Source of the DNA: Pseudomonadota bacterium
Lineage (GTDB): Bacteria; Pseudomonadota; Gammaproteobacteria; Steroidobacterales; Steroidobacteraceae
Assembly (NCBI GenBank): GCA_021790795.1
Contig: JAJYFU010000019.1
Location: 1-36,344 of the forward strand
Length of the DNA stretch: 36,344 nucleotides
Direction of reading: 5' to 3'
In this document: one piece after another, positions 17,800-26,352 of the stretch
Position numbering within the stretch: position 1 is the first letter of the stretch
How the letters are laid out: each line of letters starts with the position of its first letter
Translations under genes and position numbers: made by a program
The notes under the pieces: model-generated
The model's input: only the letters and a program-made list of their open reading frames with translations
Told to the model about the DNA's origin: nothing
Databases searched by the model: none

Positions 17800-18285
17800 T
17801 CACCGGCGGCCCAGCGCCAGGGGCGGGGATTCGTTCACGCGTCCAACCAATCGCTTCAGCCGCAGCGCCAGCCCGTGTCGCTCGTCCTCTGTCAGGAATC
17901 CGCCCACCTCGCAGGCGCGGCCGTGCGACTCGATGGTCAGCCGGCTCGGGTGCAACCGAGCGGCCGGGCGCGCCAGCCGGATCTGCGCCCAGTGACGCTG
18001 AAAGACGATCTGCCGACGGGCGACGCGATCACGCGATTCGACGGTGACCTCATGCTCGGTGATCGTGAGAATCTCGGCCTGGAAGCGCCGCTGCAGGCTC
18101 GCGTGCAACGCCCAGCCGAGCGCCAGCAGCTCGCCGAGGGCGATCAGCAGGATGGGCCACAGGCCGAGGACGGTGAAGGCCGAGGCGATGCCGAGGGTGA
18201 CGGCGGCGAGACTCGCGAAGAAAACGACGGCGCCCCGCACCGATAGCGAGCAGTTTGGGCGAATCACGATGCGCAGCGAAGGCAT
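17800..18285 (-). CDS. DUF2244 family membrane protein
   Basis: A 161-aa protein starting MPSLRIVIRPNCSL, with two adjacent membrane spans (about 18-40 and 43-63) and a C-terminal soluble half with a conserved-looking HWAQIRL...SHGRACEVGGFLTEDER pattern. This is the DUF2244 layout, a family often encoded beside oxidase genes. Its biochemical role is unknown. It is the first gene of the cox block on this strand, 184 bp downstream of bioD. Confidence 0.85.
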   Translation of the reverse strand: MPSLRIVIRPNCSLSVRGAVVFFASLAAVTLGIASAFTVLGLWPILLIALGELLALGWALHASLQRRFQAEILTITEHEVTVESRDRVARRQIVFQRHWAQIRLARPAARLHPSRLTIESHGRACEVGGFLTEDERHGLALRLKRLVGRVNESPPLALGRR

Positions 18286-18469
18286 GTCGTGCTCGGAACT
18301 GGCCTTTAAGTTGCTCTACTGGATCCAGCCTTGCGGCCGTTCCGGCAATCTCCCCCGGCTCTGTCCATCGCACCGGCGGTGCCAGCGTCTCGTTATCGAG
18401 GCAGCCTCCCAGCACCGCGGCGGTGTCCCAAATCGGCGCGGATCATGGTATTGCGGCGCGAGGGGCGAT

Positions 18470-19153
18470 TCAAGACCGCGGCATCAGCCGGGCGGCGGCC
18501 GCGGTGAGGTCCGGCAGCGCATCCGCGCGCTCGAGCGCCGGGATCTCCGCCAGCGGCTCGCCGAGGCGGGCGCGCAGCGTCCTGCCATTCTCGGCGGCGC
18601 AGTCCATCGCCGGGTCGATGCCGTTCGCCACCCATCCGGCGAAGTTTGCCGCACGGACGCCGATGGACTCGCGCGTCAGCAGCGCGTGATTCAGGCAGCC
18701 CAGACGCATGCCCACGACGAGAATCACGGGCACCTCGAGGATGCGGGCGATCTCGGCCATGCCCGCCGCCGGAGTGATGGGGGCGAGCCAGCCGCCGGCG
18801 CCCTCGACGATGACACAGTCGGCCGCCGCGGCGAGCTCGGCATAACGGGATTTCAGCACCGCCAGATCGATCTGCACGCCGGCCTGCGCCGCGGCAATGT
18901 GCGGTGAGATGGGCGGCGAGAAACAGTAGGGATTCACGGTCTCATAGGGCGCCGCGACGGTGGCCTCGGCGATGAGCGTCAGCGCATCCTCGCTGCGCAG
19001 ACCATCCGCGGTGCGGACGGCGCCCGACGCGACGGGCTTCATCACCGCGACCCGCAGCCCGCGGCGCGCCAGCGCGCGCGTCAAGGCCGCCGAGAATAGC
19101 GTTTTCCCGACGCCAGTGTCTGTGCCGGTGACGAAATACCCTCGTGCGCTCAT
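18470..19153 (-). CDS. bioD: Dethiobiotin synthetase
   Basis: BioD uses ATP and CO2 to close the ureido ring of 7,8-diaminopelargonate, giving dethiobiotin. The 227-aa product starts at ATG 19153 (MSARGYFVTGTDTG), with AGGAGG five bases upstream. The P-loop GTDTGVGKT is at 9-17, and VEGAGGWLAP is the family's second conserved block. The start overlaps the bioC stop as ATGA. It is the last gene of the biotin operon. The DAPA aminotransferase gene bioA is not in the window. Confidence 0.95.
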   Translation of the reverse strand: MSARGYFVTGTDTGVGKTLFSAALTRALARRGLRVAVMKPVASGAVRTADGLRSEDALTLIAEATVAAPYETVNPYCFSPPISPHIAAAQAGVQIDLAVLKSRYAELAAAADCVIVEGAGGWLAPITPAAGMAEIARILEVPVILVVGMRLGCLNHALLTRESIGVRAANFAGWVANGIDPAMDCAAENGRTLRARLGEPLAEIPALERADALPDLTAAAARLMPRS

Positions 19154-20085
19154 GATCGCCTCCTGCGGCGGATTCGGGACAACGGGACCTGGACTTCGCC
19201 GCCAGGCGCGGGTGGAAAACCGGCGCCGCCGGCCAGGCGTGGCGGCAGCACGCCCGGCGGGGACGGGTGCTCGTCCCGCTCGCGGCCGGCCCATGCGGCC
19301 CCGTAGATGATCTCGTAGGTGGCCGGCAGCCGCCCGTCGCGCCGGTATGTCTCGTAGCGCTCCAACATGCCGCGCAGGCGATCCTTGCCGGTCAGGGAAC
19401 GCGCGCGGCCTGCCGTCACGTTGTGCGCCCCTATCGCCTTCAAATCGCGCATCAACGTGAGTGCATCCTGGTAGTTCACGGTCATGCGCTCCACGTCCAA
19501 CACCGGCTCGCTGAATCCCATACGCATCAGCGCATCGCCCAGGTCGTGCATGTCCAAGAAGCGGTTGACGTGCGTGCGGCTATCGTCGCCCCACGCCGCA
19601 CGCAGCTCTCGCAACGTATCCGGTCCAAAAGTGCTGAACGCAAAGAAGCCGCGCGGCTTCAGCACGCGGCGTGCCTCCGCGAACGCCTCATCCGGCGGAT
19701 CACACCACTGCAGCATCAGGTTGCTGAAAATCATATCGACGCTCTGCGCCGCCAGCGGCAGACGGGTCGCATCGGCGCACACGCGCTCGAAGCGGCGCAG
19801 CAGCGTTTGATGGCGCGCCGCCTGCCGGAGCATCCCGGGCGACAGATCGAGCGCCACGATACACGCGCGCCGATACAGCCGCTTCAGCCGCCGAGTCGCG
19901 CGGCCCGTTCCCGCGCCGAGGTCAAGCAGCACATCCGGAGCGAACGCGAAAGGCTCCAGGCGCGCCAGCAGCTCCTCGGCGACCCTGGCCTGCACGAGCG
20001 CGGCGGCCTCGTAGCGCGCGCCGGCGCGATCGAACGCCTCGCGCACACCGGCACGGTGGAGCTCGAAGGGGTTTAGTTCACTCAT
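19150..20085 (-). CDS. bioC: Malonyl-ACP O-methyltransferase
   Basis: BioC methylates malonyl-ACP so that fatty acid synthesis can build the pimeloyl chain. The true start is ATG 20085 (MSELNPFELHRAG), giving 311 aa; the 549-aa ORF in the track runs upstream antisense to nothing and through bioH in another frame. The SAM-binding motif LLDLGAGTGRATRRL is present, then LDLSPGML, and FSNLMLQWCDPP, typical of BioC. Some 40 C-terminal residues (GRERDEHPSPPGVLPP...) are rich in Pro, Gly and Arg and look like a low-complexity extension. The gene overlaps bioH and bioD by four bases each. Confidence 0.94.
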   Translation of the reverse strand: MSELNPFELHRAGVREAFDRAGARYEAAALVQARVAEELLARLEPFAFAPDVLLDLGAGTGRATRRLKRLYRRACIVALDLSPGMLRQAARHQTLLRRFERVCADATRLPLAAQSVDMIFSNLMLQWCDPPDEAFAEARRVLKPRGFFAFSTFGPDTLRELRAAWGDDSRTHVNRFLDMHDLGDALMRMGFSEPVLDVERMTVNYQDALTLMRDLKAIGAHNVTAGRARSLTGKDRLRGMLERYETYRRDGRLPATYEIIYGAAWAGRERDEHPSPPGVLPPRLAGGAGFPPAPGGEVQVPLSRIRRRRRS

Positions 20086-20879
20086 GTCGAGCTCAGAAAC
20101 TGCGCGAGCAGCGCCGCGACCTCGGCGGTATGAGAGAGAAACGGCGCATGCGCGCCGCGGTGGACCTCGACGAGACGCGCATGCGGCATCGCCGCCGCCA
20201 GCGCCCGGGAGGCCGCGGGTGGCACGACCCGGTCGTACTGACCGGCCATTACGAGCGTCGGCGCATCGATCCCACCGAGCCCGCCGCGCAGGTCTGTCGT
20301 GCGCAGCAGCGTGAGGTCGGCAGTCAGCGCCTCCGGGACCGCCTCGCCGTGCATGAACAACGCCGCGCGCAGCTGCTCGAGCACCGCCTCGCCCGCAGCG
20401 CTGCCGCGCACCTGCAGCTCGAGGAATTCGCTCACGGTCTGCTGATAGTCGCTCTGCAGACCTTCGGCCATGCGCAACAGCCGCGTCTCCGGCGTACCGT
20501 ACGGCCAGTCCTGCGCAGCCGTAAAGCGCGGTGTGGCGGCAATCAGGGCCAGTTGCCCCGGCGGGCGCAGACCCGCGGGCGGCTGCGCGGCCCAGCGCAG
20601 CGCCAGCTGCGCGCCCAGCGACCAGCCGAGCAGTGCGTAAGGCGCGCGGCCGATGTGCTCCGCGACGGTGCGCCCGATCCACTCCACCTGCGCGCTCGCC
20701 CCGGCGCCGTCGGGCCGCCAGGGACTGCGCCCGTGGCCGGGCAGGTCGACGGCGAGCAGCTGGCGGAGCGCCTCGAGGGCCGGTGCCAACGCATCCCAAA
20801 CGCGCACGTTCAGTCCCCAGCCGTGCAGCAGGACCAGCGGCGCCCCGTCACCGCGAATCTCCAGATGAAGCGGGCTCAT
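20082..20879 (-). CDS. bioH: Pimeloyl-ACP methyl ester carboxylesterase
   Basis: BioH is an alpha/beta hydrolase that removes the methyl group from pimeloyl-ACP methyl ester, ending the BioC/BioH cycle. The 265-aa protein has LLHGWGLN (oxyanion region), the nucleophile elbow LGWSLG, the acid in AGQYDRVVP and the histidine in HRGAHAPFLSH. It starts with [10 protein letters not shown] inside the bioF stop (ATGA overlap) and ends in the bioC start, so translation is probably coupled throughout. Confidence 0.94.
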   Translation of the reverse strand: MSPLHLEIRGDGAPLVLLHGWGLNVRVWDALAPALEALRQLLAVDLPGHGRSPWRPDGAGASAQVEWIGRTVAEHIGRAPYALLGWSLGAQLALRWAAQPPAGLRPPGQLALIAATPRFTAAQDWPYGTPETRLLRMAEGLQSDYQQTVSEFLELQVRGSAAGEAVLEQLRAALFMHGEAVPEALTADLTLLRTTDLRGGLGGIDAPTLVMAGQYDRVVPPAASRALAAAMPHARLVEVHRGAHAPFLSHTAEVAALLAQFLSST

Positions 20880-22069
20880 GCGGATGCCTCCGGCCGTACC
20901 TGCGCCCAGACCCGCGCCAGGACCTCGACCAGTGCATCGACGTGATTCTCGTGGTGCGCCGCGCTCAGCGTGACACGGAGACGTTCCTGACCCGCCGGCA
21001 CCGTCGGCGCGCGAATCGCGACCACCCAGAAGCCCGCCTCGGCCAGCGCCCGCTGGGCCCGCAGCGCCGCGCGCGCGCCACCGACGAGAATCGGCTGAAT
21101 GGGTGTGCTCGAATCAGCCAGCGGTAGGCCGGCGCCGGCGGCAGCGGCCCGAAAGCGCGCCGTGAGTGCGAGTGCCTTCTCCCGGCGCCAAGGCTCGCGC
21201 TGCGCAAGGCGTAACGCGGCACGTGTCGCGGCGGCAATCGGCTGCGGCAATGCGGTGGTGTAGACGTATGGCCGGGCCTTCTGCACGAGCAGATCGATGA
21301 GGGCGGCACTGCCGGCGACGAACGCGCCGAACGACCCGAACGCCTTGCCAAGCGTTCCGATCAACACCGGGACAGCGTCGGCCGATAGGCCGTGCATTTC
21401 CACGGCACCCCTGCCGGTCGGCCCCATCACACCCAGACCATGGGCATCGTCGACAACGAACCATGCCTCGCGCGCCTCGCAGAGGCGCGCGAGCGCCGTG
21501 AGCGGCGCCACGTCGCCATCCATGCTGAACACACCATCGGTGGCCAGCACCGTCACCGGCTCCGAGCCGACTCCGAGCCGGCGCTCGGCCGCAGCGACAT
21601 CGGCATGCGCGAAGCGCCTGAGCCGGGCGCCCGAGAGCAGCGCCCCGTCGATGAGCGAGGCGTGACTCAGCCGATCGAGCAGCACGGCCTCGCCCCGCCC
21701 CGCGAGCGCGCCGAGCACACTGAGATTGGCCATATAGCCGGTCGAAAACAACAGCGCGCGCTCGCGGCCGGTGAACGCCGCAAGCTCCTCCTCGAGCGCC
21801 GCGTGCTCGGCGCCGTGTCCGCTGATCAGGTGCGAGGCGCCGGTGCCGGCGCCGCAGCGCGCGGCACACTTGGCCATGGCCGCGGCCGGCTCCGGATGAG
21901 CGGCCAGGCCCAGATAATCGTTGCTGCTGAAATCGACGAGCCGGCGGCCCGCGACGATCAGTTCGGTGCGGTTGCCCGGCGCCGCCAGGCGCTCGATCGT
22001 GCGCCGGCGGCGGCGCAGATCGGCACGCTCGAGCCGCTCGAGCAGCGGCTCAAGCGGTTGTCTCTGCAT
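20876..22069 (-). CDS. bioF: 8-amino-7-oxononanoate synthase
   Basis: BioF condenses pimeloyl-ACP with L-alanine in a PLP-dependent decarboxylation. I chose ATG 22069 ([12 protein letters not shown], 397 aa); the track's start lies 62 codons upstream, inside bioB. Conserved features are [30 protein letters not shown] and the PLP lysine in [11 protein letters not shown]. The start overlaps the bioB 3' end by 20 bp and the stop overlaps bioH by four. Confidence 0.95.
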   Translation of the reverse strand: MQRQPLEPLLERLERADLRRRRRTIERLAAPGNRTELIVAGRRLVDFSSNDYLGLAAHPEPAAAMAKCAARCGAGTGASHLISGHGAEHAALEEELAAFTGRERALLFSTGYMANLSVLGALAGRGEAVLLDRLSHASLIDGALLSGARLRRFAHADVAAAERRLGVGSEPVTVLATDGVFSMDGDVAPLTALARLCEAREAWFVVDDAHGLGVMGPTGRGAVEMHGLSADAVPVLIGTLGKAFGSFGAFVAGSAALIDLLVQKARPYVYTTALPQPIAAATRAALRLAQREPWRREKALALTARFRAAAAGAGLPLADSSTPIQPILVGGARAALRAQRALAEAGFWVVAIRAPTVPAGQERLRVTLSAAHHENHVDALVEVLARVWAQVRPEASA

Positions 22070-23084
22070 GGGGCAGGTGAGCCGTGGCGCGGCGCGGCGC
22101 CTGTTCGTCGGTGGGAGCGGCCTCGGCTCGCAATCCGAGCCGCTCGAAGAGTCGCCGATCCCGCTCGACGTCGGGGTTTCCGGTGGTGAGCAGCTTCTCG
22201 CCATAGAAAATGGAGTTGGCGCCAGCCATGAAGCACAGCGCCTGCATCTCATCACTCATGGCCTCGCGGCCGGCCGAGAGACGCACGTGCGCGCGCGGCA
22301 TGAGCAGGCGCGCCACGGCGATGGCCTTGATGAAGTCGAACGAATCCGGCGGCGCGCGCTCGGCCAGCGGTGTGCCCGGCACCGGCACCAGTTGGTTGAT
22401 CGGCACGCTCTCGGGATGCTCCGGCAGATTGGCGAGCGTGCACAGCAGCTTGGCTCGGTCGGCCGGCGTCTCGCCCATCCCGAGGATGCCGCCGCAGCAG
22501 ACCTTCAGGCCCGCCGCGCGCACCGCCTCGAGGGTGTCGAGCCGGTCCTGATAGGTCCGTGTGCTGATGATCTCGCTGTAAAACTCCGCCGACGTGTCGA
22601 GGTTGTGGTTGTAGTAATCGAGACCGGCATCCTTCAACGTGCGGGCCTGATCCGGCGTCAACATGCCGAGCGTCGCGCAGCTCTCGAGCCCGAGCGAGCG
22701 GACCTCGCGCACCATCGCGGCGATGGTCTGAAGCTCGCGATCCTTCGGCGAGCGGTACGCGGCGCCCATGCAGAAACGCGTCGCGCCGGCGGCCTTGGCG
22801 CGCTCGGCGCACTCGCGCACGGTTCCGATCTCCAGCAGCGCATCACGCTGCACGCCCGTCTCGTACCGCACGCTCTGCGGACAATACGCGCAGTCTTCGG
22901 GGCAGGCGCCGGTCTTGATCGACAGCAGCGTGCTCATCTGCACCGTGTTCGGCTCGTGATGCGACCGGTGCACATGCTGGGCATGCAGCAGCAGATCGAT
23001 CAGCGGCAATGCGAACAGCGCCTCGACCTCAGGCAGTGTCCAGTCGTGGCGAATCGCGCCGAGAACGGCGTGGGATGAACTCAT
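22050..23084 (-). CDS. bioB: Biotin synthase
   Basis: BioB is the radical SAM enzyme that inserts sulfur into dethiobiotin. The 344-aa product starts at ATG 23084 (MSSSHAVLG), with GGAG six bases upstream; an in-frame ATG at 23123 is an alternative, and the track's start is further out in the control region. The radical SAM cluster motif [11 protein letters not shown] follows TGA, and YYNHNLDTS and [11 protein letters not shown] are typical BioB blocks. It is the first gene of the operon, 142 bp from dgkA, with a candidate operator and promoter in that gap. Confidence 0.96.
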   Translation of the reverse strand: MSSSHAVLGAIRHDWTLPEVEALFALPLIDLLLHAQHVHRSHHEPNTVQMSTLLSIKTGACPEDCAYCPQSVRYETGVQRDALLEIGTVRECAERAKAAGATRFCMGAAYRSPKDRELQTIAAMVREVRSLGLESCATLGMLTPDQARTLKDAGLDYYNHNLDTSAEFYSEIISTRTYQDRLDTLEAVRAAGLKVCCGGILGMGETPADRAKLLCTLANLPEHPESVPINQLVPVPGTPLAERAPPDSFDFIKAIAVARLLMPRAHVRLSAGREAMSDEMQALCFMAGANSIFYGEKLLTTGNPDVERDRRLFERLGLRAEAAPTDEQAPRRATAHLPHAETTA

Positions 23085-23142
23085 GAACGCTCCGGGCGGT
23101 GGATCGATTTCCGCTGTGGCCATGTTCGCGGTGGGGGGGACG

Positions 23143-23178
23143 AATGTCAACCTGGAAACCACGTCCAAGTCGACGATT
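23143..23178. promoter_or_regulatory. Inverted repeat over a TTGACA box before bioB, possible biotin operator
   Basis: AATGTCAACCTGG and CCAAGTCGACGATT form an imperfect inverted repeat with a 9-base spacer. A perfect -35 box TTGACA lies in the left arm on the minus strand (23150-23145), 17 bp from GAACAT. Within it, ATGTCAACC matches 7 of 9 bases of the enterobacterial BirA half-site TTGTAAACC; the second half-site at the expected N15 spacing matches only 5 of 9. Placement 60 bp before the bioB start suits a repressor site. Confidence 0.4.
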
Positions 23179-23226
23179 GCGTAAGACATCACCACTGCCC
23201 ATGCGCCGTCGTCCCGGCCGCGCCGG

Positions 23227-23592
23227 TCAGCGCCACAGCAGATGCACCGCGAGCGCGATGCCCACCGCCAGGGCACCGAGTGTCGCGACCAGCACCGCGG
23301 CGGCCGCGCAGTCCTTGACGATGCGGATGTGCGGATGATGCTCGGGGTGCAGATGATCGGCCAGCGCCTCTAGTGCGGTGTTGAACAGCTCCGCCGCCAG
23401 CACCCCGGCGCTGGCCAGCATCACGGCCGCCCACCACAAGGGCCCCGGCCGCAGCACGATCAGCGCGGCCACGACCAGCGCGAACGTCACGGCCTGAGTG
23501 CGCAGACTGCGCTCGACCCGCACGGCATGCGCCAGGCCGGCCAGCGCGAAGCCCAGACGACGGACAAACGATTGGTTCTTCTGGTCGCTCAA
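23227..23592 (-). CDS. dgkA: Diacylglycerol kinase
   Basis: DgkA is a small integral membrane kinase that recycles diacylglycerol to phosphatidate. The 121-aa length is typical. The active-site pattern [13 protein letters not shown] (family ExxNxAxE) and [10 protein letters not shown], with a conserved Lys-Asp, are both present. An amphipathic N-terminus precedes three membrane spans, about 34-50, 55-75 and 98-118. It is upstream of bioB on the same strand; the promoter-like element between them suggests bioB is also transcribed separately. Confidence 0.94.
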   Translation of the reverse strand: MSDQKNQSFVRRLGFALAGLAHAVRVERSLRTQAVTFALVVAALIVLRPGPLWWAAVMLASAGVLAAELFNTALEALADHLHPEHHPHIRIVKDCAAAAVLVATLGALAVGIALAVHLLWR

Positions 23593-23937
23593 GTACGTAT
23601 CGGCCGCAGGCCGTCGGATCGGGATCGCGGCACCACCCTGGCGGAACTCTACTCAATTCCCTGAGCCCTGCATACGGAGGCCTGGGCTCCCGAGCCGCGG
23701 GTTGCACCGGCCGCTCGCAGATTGTGCGCGCACGGCGCTCCCGGGTGCGATCGGAAATGCGCGCCGCGCCGCGCACGCGATAATCTCCGGCGCGCAGCGC
23801 TTGAGACTGCAGGCGATGCGGCGGCAAGATTACCTGCCGGCGGGTCTGCTGCATTCGCACCGGGGCGGTTTCAGGCTCGTTCCCGCCGGTGTCGGACATC
23901 CGGCGTCTTCCCGACGATTTGGACCCGAGGACAACCC
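23593..23937. other. Divergent intergenic region between dgkA and the ClC gene
   Basis: This 345-bp gap carries short overlapping ORFs on both strands with no recognisable product. I see no operator-like repeat, terminator or RNA gene here. Confidence 0.5.
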
Positions 23938-25248
23938 ATGACAGAGCGTTCGAACCAGGAGGATGCGCCGCAAAAGGCAGCGCCGGGAAACCTGCTCGTG
24001 CTGGCGGTCGTCGCCGTGCTCGGAGGGATCGGCGCCGGGTCGATCGGAGCGCTGTTCCGGCTCGCGCTCGAGGCCGCAAGCCGGCTGCGCGGCCAGGTGA
24101 TCGTTTGGATGCACGGCTGGAGCTTCGGAGGATTCGCGCTGCTGTTGGTTCTGATCGCATTCTGCGCCGCGTTTGCCGCATGGATGGTGCGGCGCTTTGC
24201 CCCGCATGCCTCGGGGAGCGGGATTCCGCAGGTCGAAGCCGAGCTGAGCCGGGAGCTGACGCCGCCGTCGGCGAGCCTGATTCCGGTCAAGTTCGCCGGT
24301 GGGGTGCTCGCCATCGGCTCCGGCCTTGCGCTCGGGCGCGAGGGGCCGAGTATCCAGATGGGCGCCAGCATCGCATACCACACCGGAAGGTGGTTCAGAC
24401 GCAATTGGGTGGATTGCCGGGTCCTGCTGGCGGCCGGCGCGGGCGCGGGACTCGCCACCGCATTCAACGCGCCCATCGCGGGCGCTGTTTTCGTGCTCGA
24501 AGAGTTGGTCAAGCGCTTCGAGCCGCGCATCGCGATCGCGGCGATCGCGGCGTCCGCGGCGGCGATTTGGGTCCAGCGCCTGATCCTCGGCAACCGGACG
24601 GACTTCACGGTACAGGCCCTGGCGGCGCCGAGTTTCTCGCACGAGCCGCTCTATCTGCTGCTGGGGATCGTCGCGGGCTTCGCCGCCGTATTCTACAACC
24701 GAACGCTGCTGTGGGGATTGAGCGCCTCGGACCGCTTCGCCGGATGGCCCATCGAGCTGCGCGCCGCGCTCGTGGGCGCGGCAATCGCCGCCGTCGCCTG
24801 GTTTGCCCCCACAATGGTCGGCGGCGGCGATCCGCTCACCCAGAGAGCGCTCGACGGGGTCGGCGCGCTGGCGCTCCTTCCCGCCATCTATCTGCTGCGG
24901 CTCGGCATGATCTCGTGTTCCTACGGCGCGCAGACCCCCGGCGGATTGTTCGCGCCTTTGCTCGTTCTCGGCGCCGTGCTCGGCCTGTGGATCGGCAAGC
25001 TGTGCGCGCTCGCGCTGCCGGGCATGGCCATCGAGCCCGTGGGATTTGCGCTGGTCGCGATGGCGGCACTGTTCACCGGGATCGTGCGCACCCCGGTCAC
25101 CGGCATCGTGTTGGTGACCGAAATGACCGGCAATGTCTCGATGCTGCTGCCGATGATGGTGGCGTGCTTCGCCGCGATGCTCGTGCCGACTTTGCTCGGC
25201 GACGAACCGATCTACGATTCCCTGCGCGCGCGACTCTTGCATCGGTAA
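23938..25248 (+). CDS. ClC-family chloride/proton exchanger
   Basis: The 436-aa protein starts at ATG 23938 (MTERSNQED), with GAGG seven bases upstream; the track's 508-aa version extends into the intergenic region. ClC signatures appear in order: GSGIPQVEAE (anion site serine), GREGPSIQMG with the gating glutamate, AFNAPIAGAVFVLEEL with a glutamate in the position of the internal proton glutamate of the E. coli exchanger, and TPGGLFAPLL. About ten or more membrane helices are visible. The glutamates favour an exchanger over a channel. There is no C-terminal CBS pair. Any link to the halogenases' halide needs is speculation. Its 3' end overlaps a small minus-strand ORF. Confidence 0.92.
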   Translation: MTERSNQEDAPQKAAPGNLLVLAVVAVLGGIGAGSIGALFRLALEAASRLRGQVIVWMHGWSFGGFALLLVLIAFCAAFAAWMVRRFAPHASGSGIPQVEAELSRELTPPSASLIPVKFAGGVLAIGSGLALGREGPSIQMGASIAYHTGRWFRRNWVDCRVLLAAGAGAGLATAFNAPIAGAVFVLEELVKRFEPRIAIAAIAASAAAIWVQRLILGNRTDFTVQALAAPSFSHEPLYLLLGIVAGFAAVFYNRTLLWGLSASDRFAGWPIELRAALVGAAIAAVAWFAPTMVGGGDPLTQRALDGVGALALLPAIYLLRLGMISCSYGAQTPGGLFAPLLVLGAVLGLWIGKLCALALPGMAIEPVGFALVAMAALFTGIVRTPVTGIVLVTEMTGNVSMLLPMMVACFAAMLVPTLLGDEPIYDSLRARLLHR

Positions 25249-25355
25249 TTCGTCATCCGGCGGGACTCGTGGGCGGCCATCTGCCGCGCACCGCACCCCG
25301 GACAGCTCGTCACGCTGCCGTGCATCTGCCCGCCGCAGGCGCGGCAGTAGACCAT
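25212..25355 (-). CDS. Putative 47-aa zinc-ribbon protein
   Basis: This hand-translated ORF is below the track's length limit. It begins MVYCRACGGQMHG and carries two CxxC knuckles, CRAC at 4-7 and CPGC at 18-21, then a basic tail. The pattern matches the short zinc ribbons usually fused in front of TM2 or DUF4870 membrane domains, but no membrane segment follows. It may be a truncated remnant of such a protein or a real microprotein. It lies 67 bp downstream of ubiA on the same strand and overlaps the ClC 3' end by 37 bp. The ribosome-binding site (GAGG, 11 bases away) is weak. Confidence 0.42.
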   Translation of the reverse strand: MVYCRACGGQMHGSVTSCPGCGARQMAAHESRRMTNYRCKSRARRES

Positions 25356-25422
25356 TTTGCGCGCAGCCTCGAGTGTCGGCGCTACCGAAGAACCCGACCG
25401 GCGCCTGAAAGTTGCGGACCGC

Positions 25423-26349
25423 TCAGTGCGCGTACACGTAGTGCAGCGCCAGGCCGACGAAAATCGCCATACCGACGTAATTGTTGTTCAGAAAGGCCCG
25501 CAGGCACGCGTCGGGCTCGCGCTTGCGGATCAGCCATTGCTGATAGGCGAACAGCAGCGCCGCGACGAGCAGCCCGCCGTCGTACCAGCGGCCGTAATGC
25601 AGGTCCCGCCCGAGCAGCGCCAGCGCCGCCAGCATCATCACTTGCAGCACTCCGATCAGCAGCCGATCGAGATCCGCGAACAGGAGGGCGCTCGATTGGA
25701 TACCGATCTTGCGGTCGTCGTCACGATCGACCATGGCGTACATGGTGTCGTAGATCACCGCCCACAACACGCCGGCGATGTACAGCACCCAGGCGAGCCG
25801 CGGCACCACGTTGCGCTGCGCCGCGAATGCCATCGGAATGCTCCAGCCGCCGAACGACAGGCCGAGATACAGCTGCGGCAGCGGAAAGAGGCGCTTCACG
25901 AAAGGATAGGAAGCGGTGAGCGCCGCGCCGATCAGCGCCAGCTCGATGGTCAGGTGGTTCAGCCGCATCACCAGCCACAGCGCCAGAAGCATCAGCACGA
26001 CGAACAGCGTCAGCGCCTCGGTCGGGGACACCCTGCGCGCGGCCAGCGGGCGGTCACGCGTGCGCTTGACGCGCGGATCGATGTCGCGATCGGCAAAGTC
26101 GTTGATGATGCAGCCCGCGGCGCGCATGACGAACACGCCGAGAACGAAGATCCCGAGGACCAACGGGCGCGGCCGCCCGGCACCGGCGATCCACAATGCC
26201 CACAACGCCGGCCACAGCAACAACCAGGTGCCGATCGGCCGGTCGAGACGCGCCAACCGGCCATACTCCTGCAGCCGCCGCGCCAGCCGGCGATACCAGG
26301 GCGCCTCGCCGCGGGGCGGTGATCCGATCTGATCGATGGTGGCCGACAT
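25423..26349 (-). CDS. ubiA: 4-hydroxybenzoate octaprenyltransferase
   Basis: UbiA prenylates 4-hydroxybenzoate in the membrane, the first committed step of ubiquinone synthesis. The 308-aa protein has [14 protein letters not shown], the first Asp-rich motif [21 protein letters not shown] and the second, [18 protein letters not shown], with about eight or nine spans. It starts 4 bp after the recG stop. No ubiC chorismate lyase gene is next to it. Confidence 0.95.
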   Translation of the reverse strand: MSATIDQIGSPPRGEAPWYRRLARRLQEYGRLARLDRPIGTWLLLWPALWALWIAGAGRPRPLVLGIFVLGVFVMRAAGCIINDFADRDIDPRVKRTRDRPLAARRVSPTEALTLFVVLMLLALWLVMRLNHLTIELALIGAALTASYPFVKRLFPLPQLYLGLSFGGWSIPMAFAAQRNVVPRLAWVLYIAGVLWAVIYDTMYAMVDRDDDRKIGIQSSALLFADLDRLLIGVLQVMMLAALALLGRDLHYGRWYDGGLLVAALLFAYQQWLIRKREPDACLRAFLNNNYVGMAIFVGLALHYVYAH

Positions 26350-26352
26350 CGC

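Noticed and set aside
19150-20799. 549-aa version of BioC with a long N-terminal extension
   Set aside because: The added part is bioH read in another frame; the ATG at 20085 overlaps the bioH stop and gives a normal BioC N-terminus.
23938-25248. Functional link between the ClC exchanger and the halogenases through halide supply
   Set aside because: The genes are 19 kb apart, share no operator, and ClC proteins are common housekeeping transporters.
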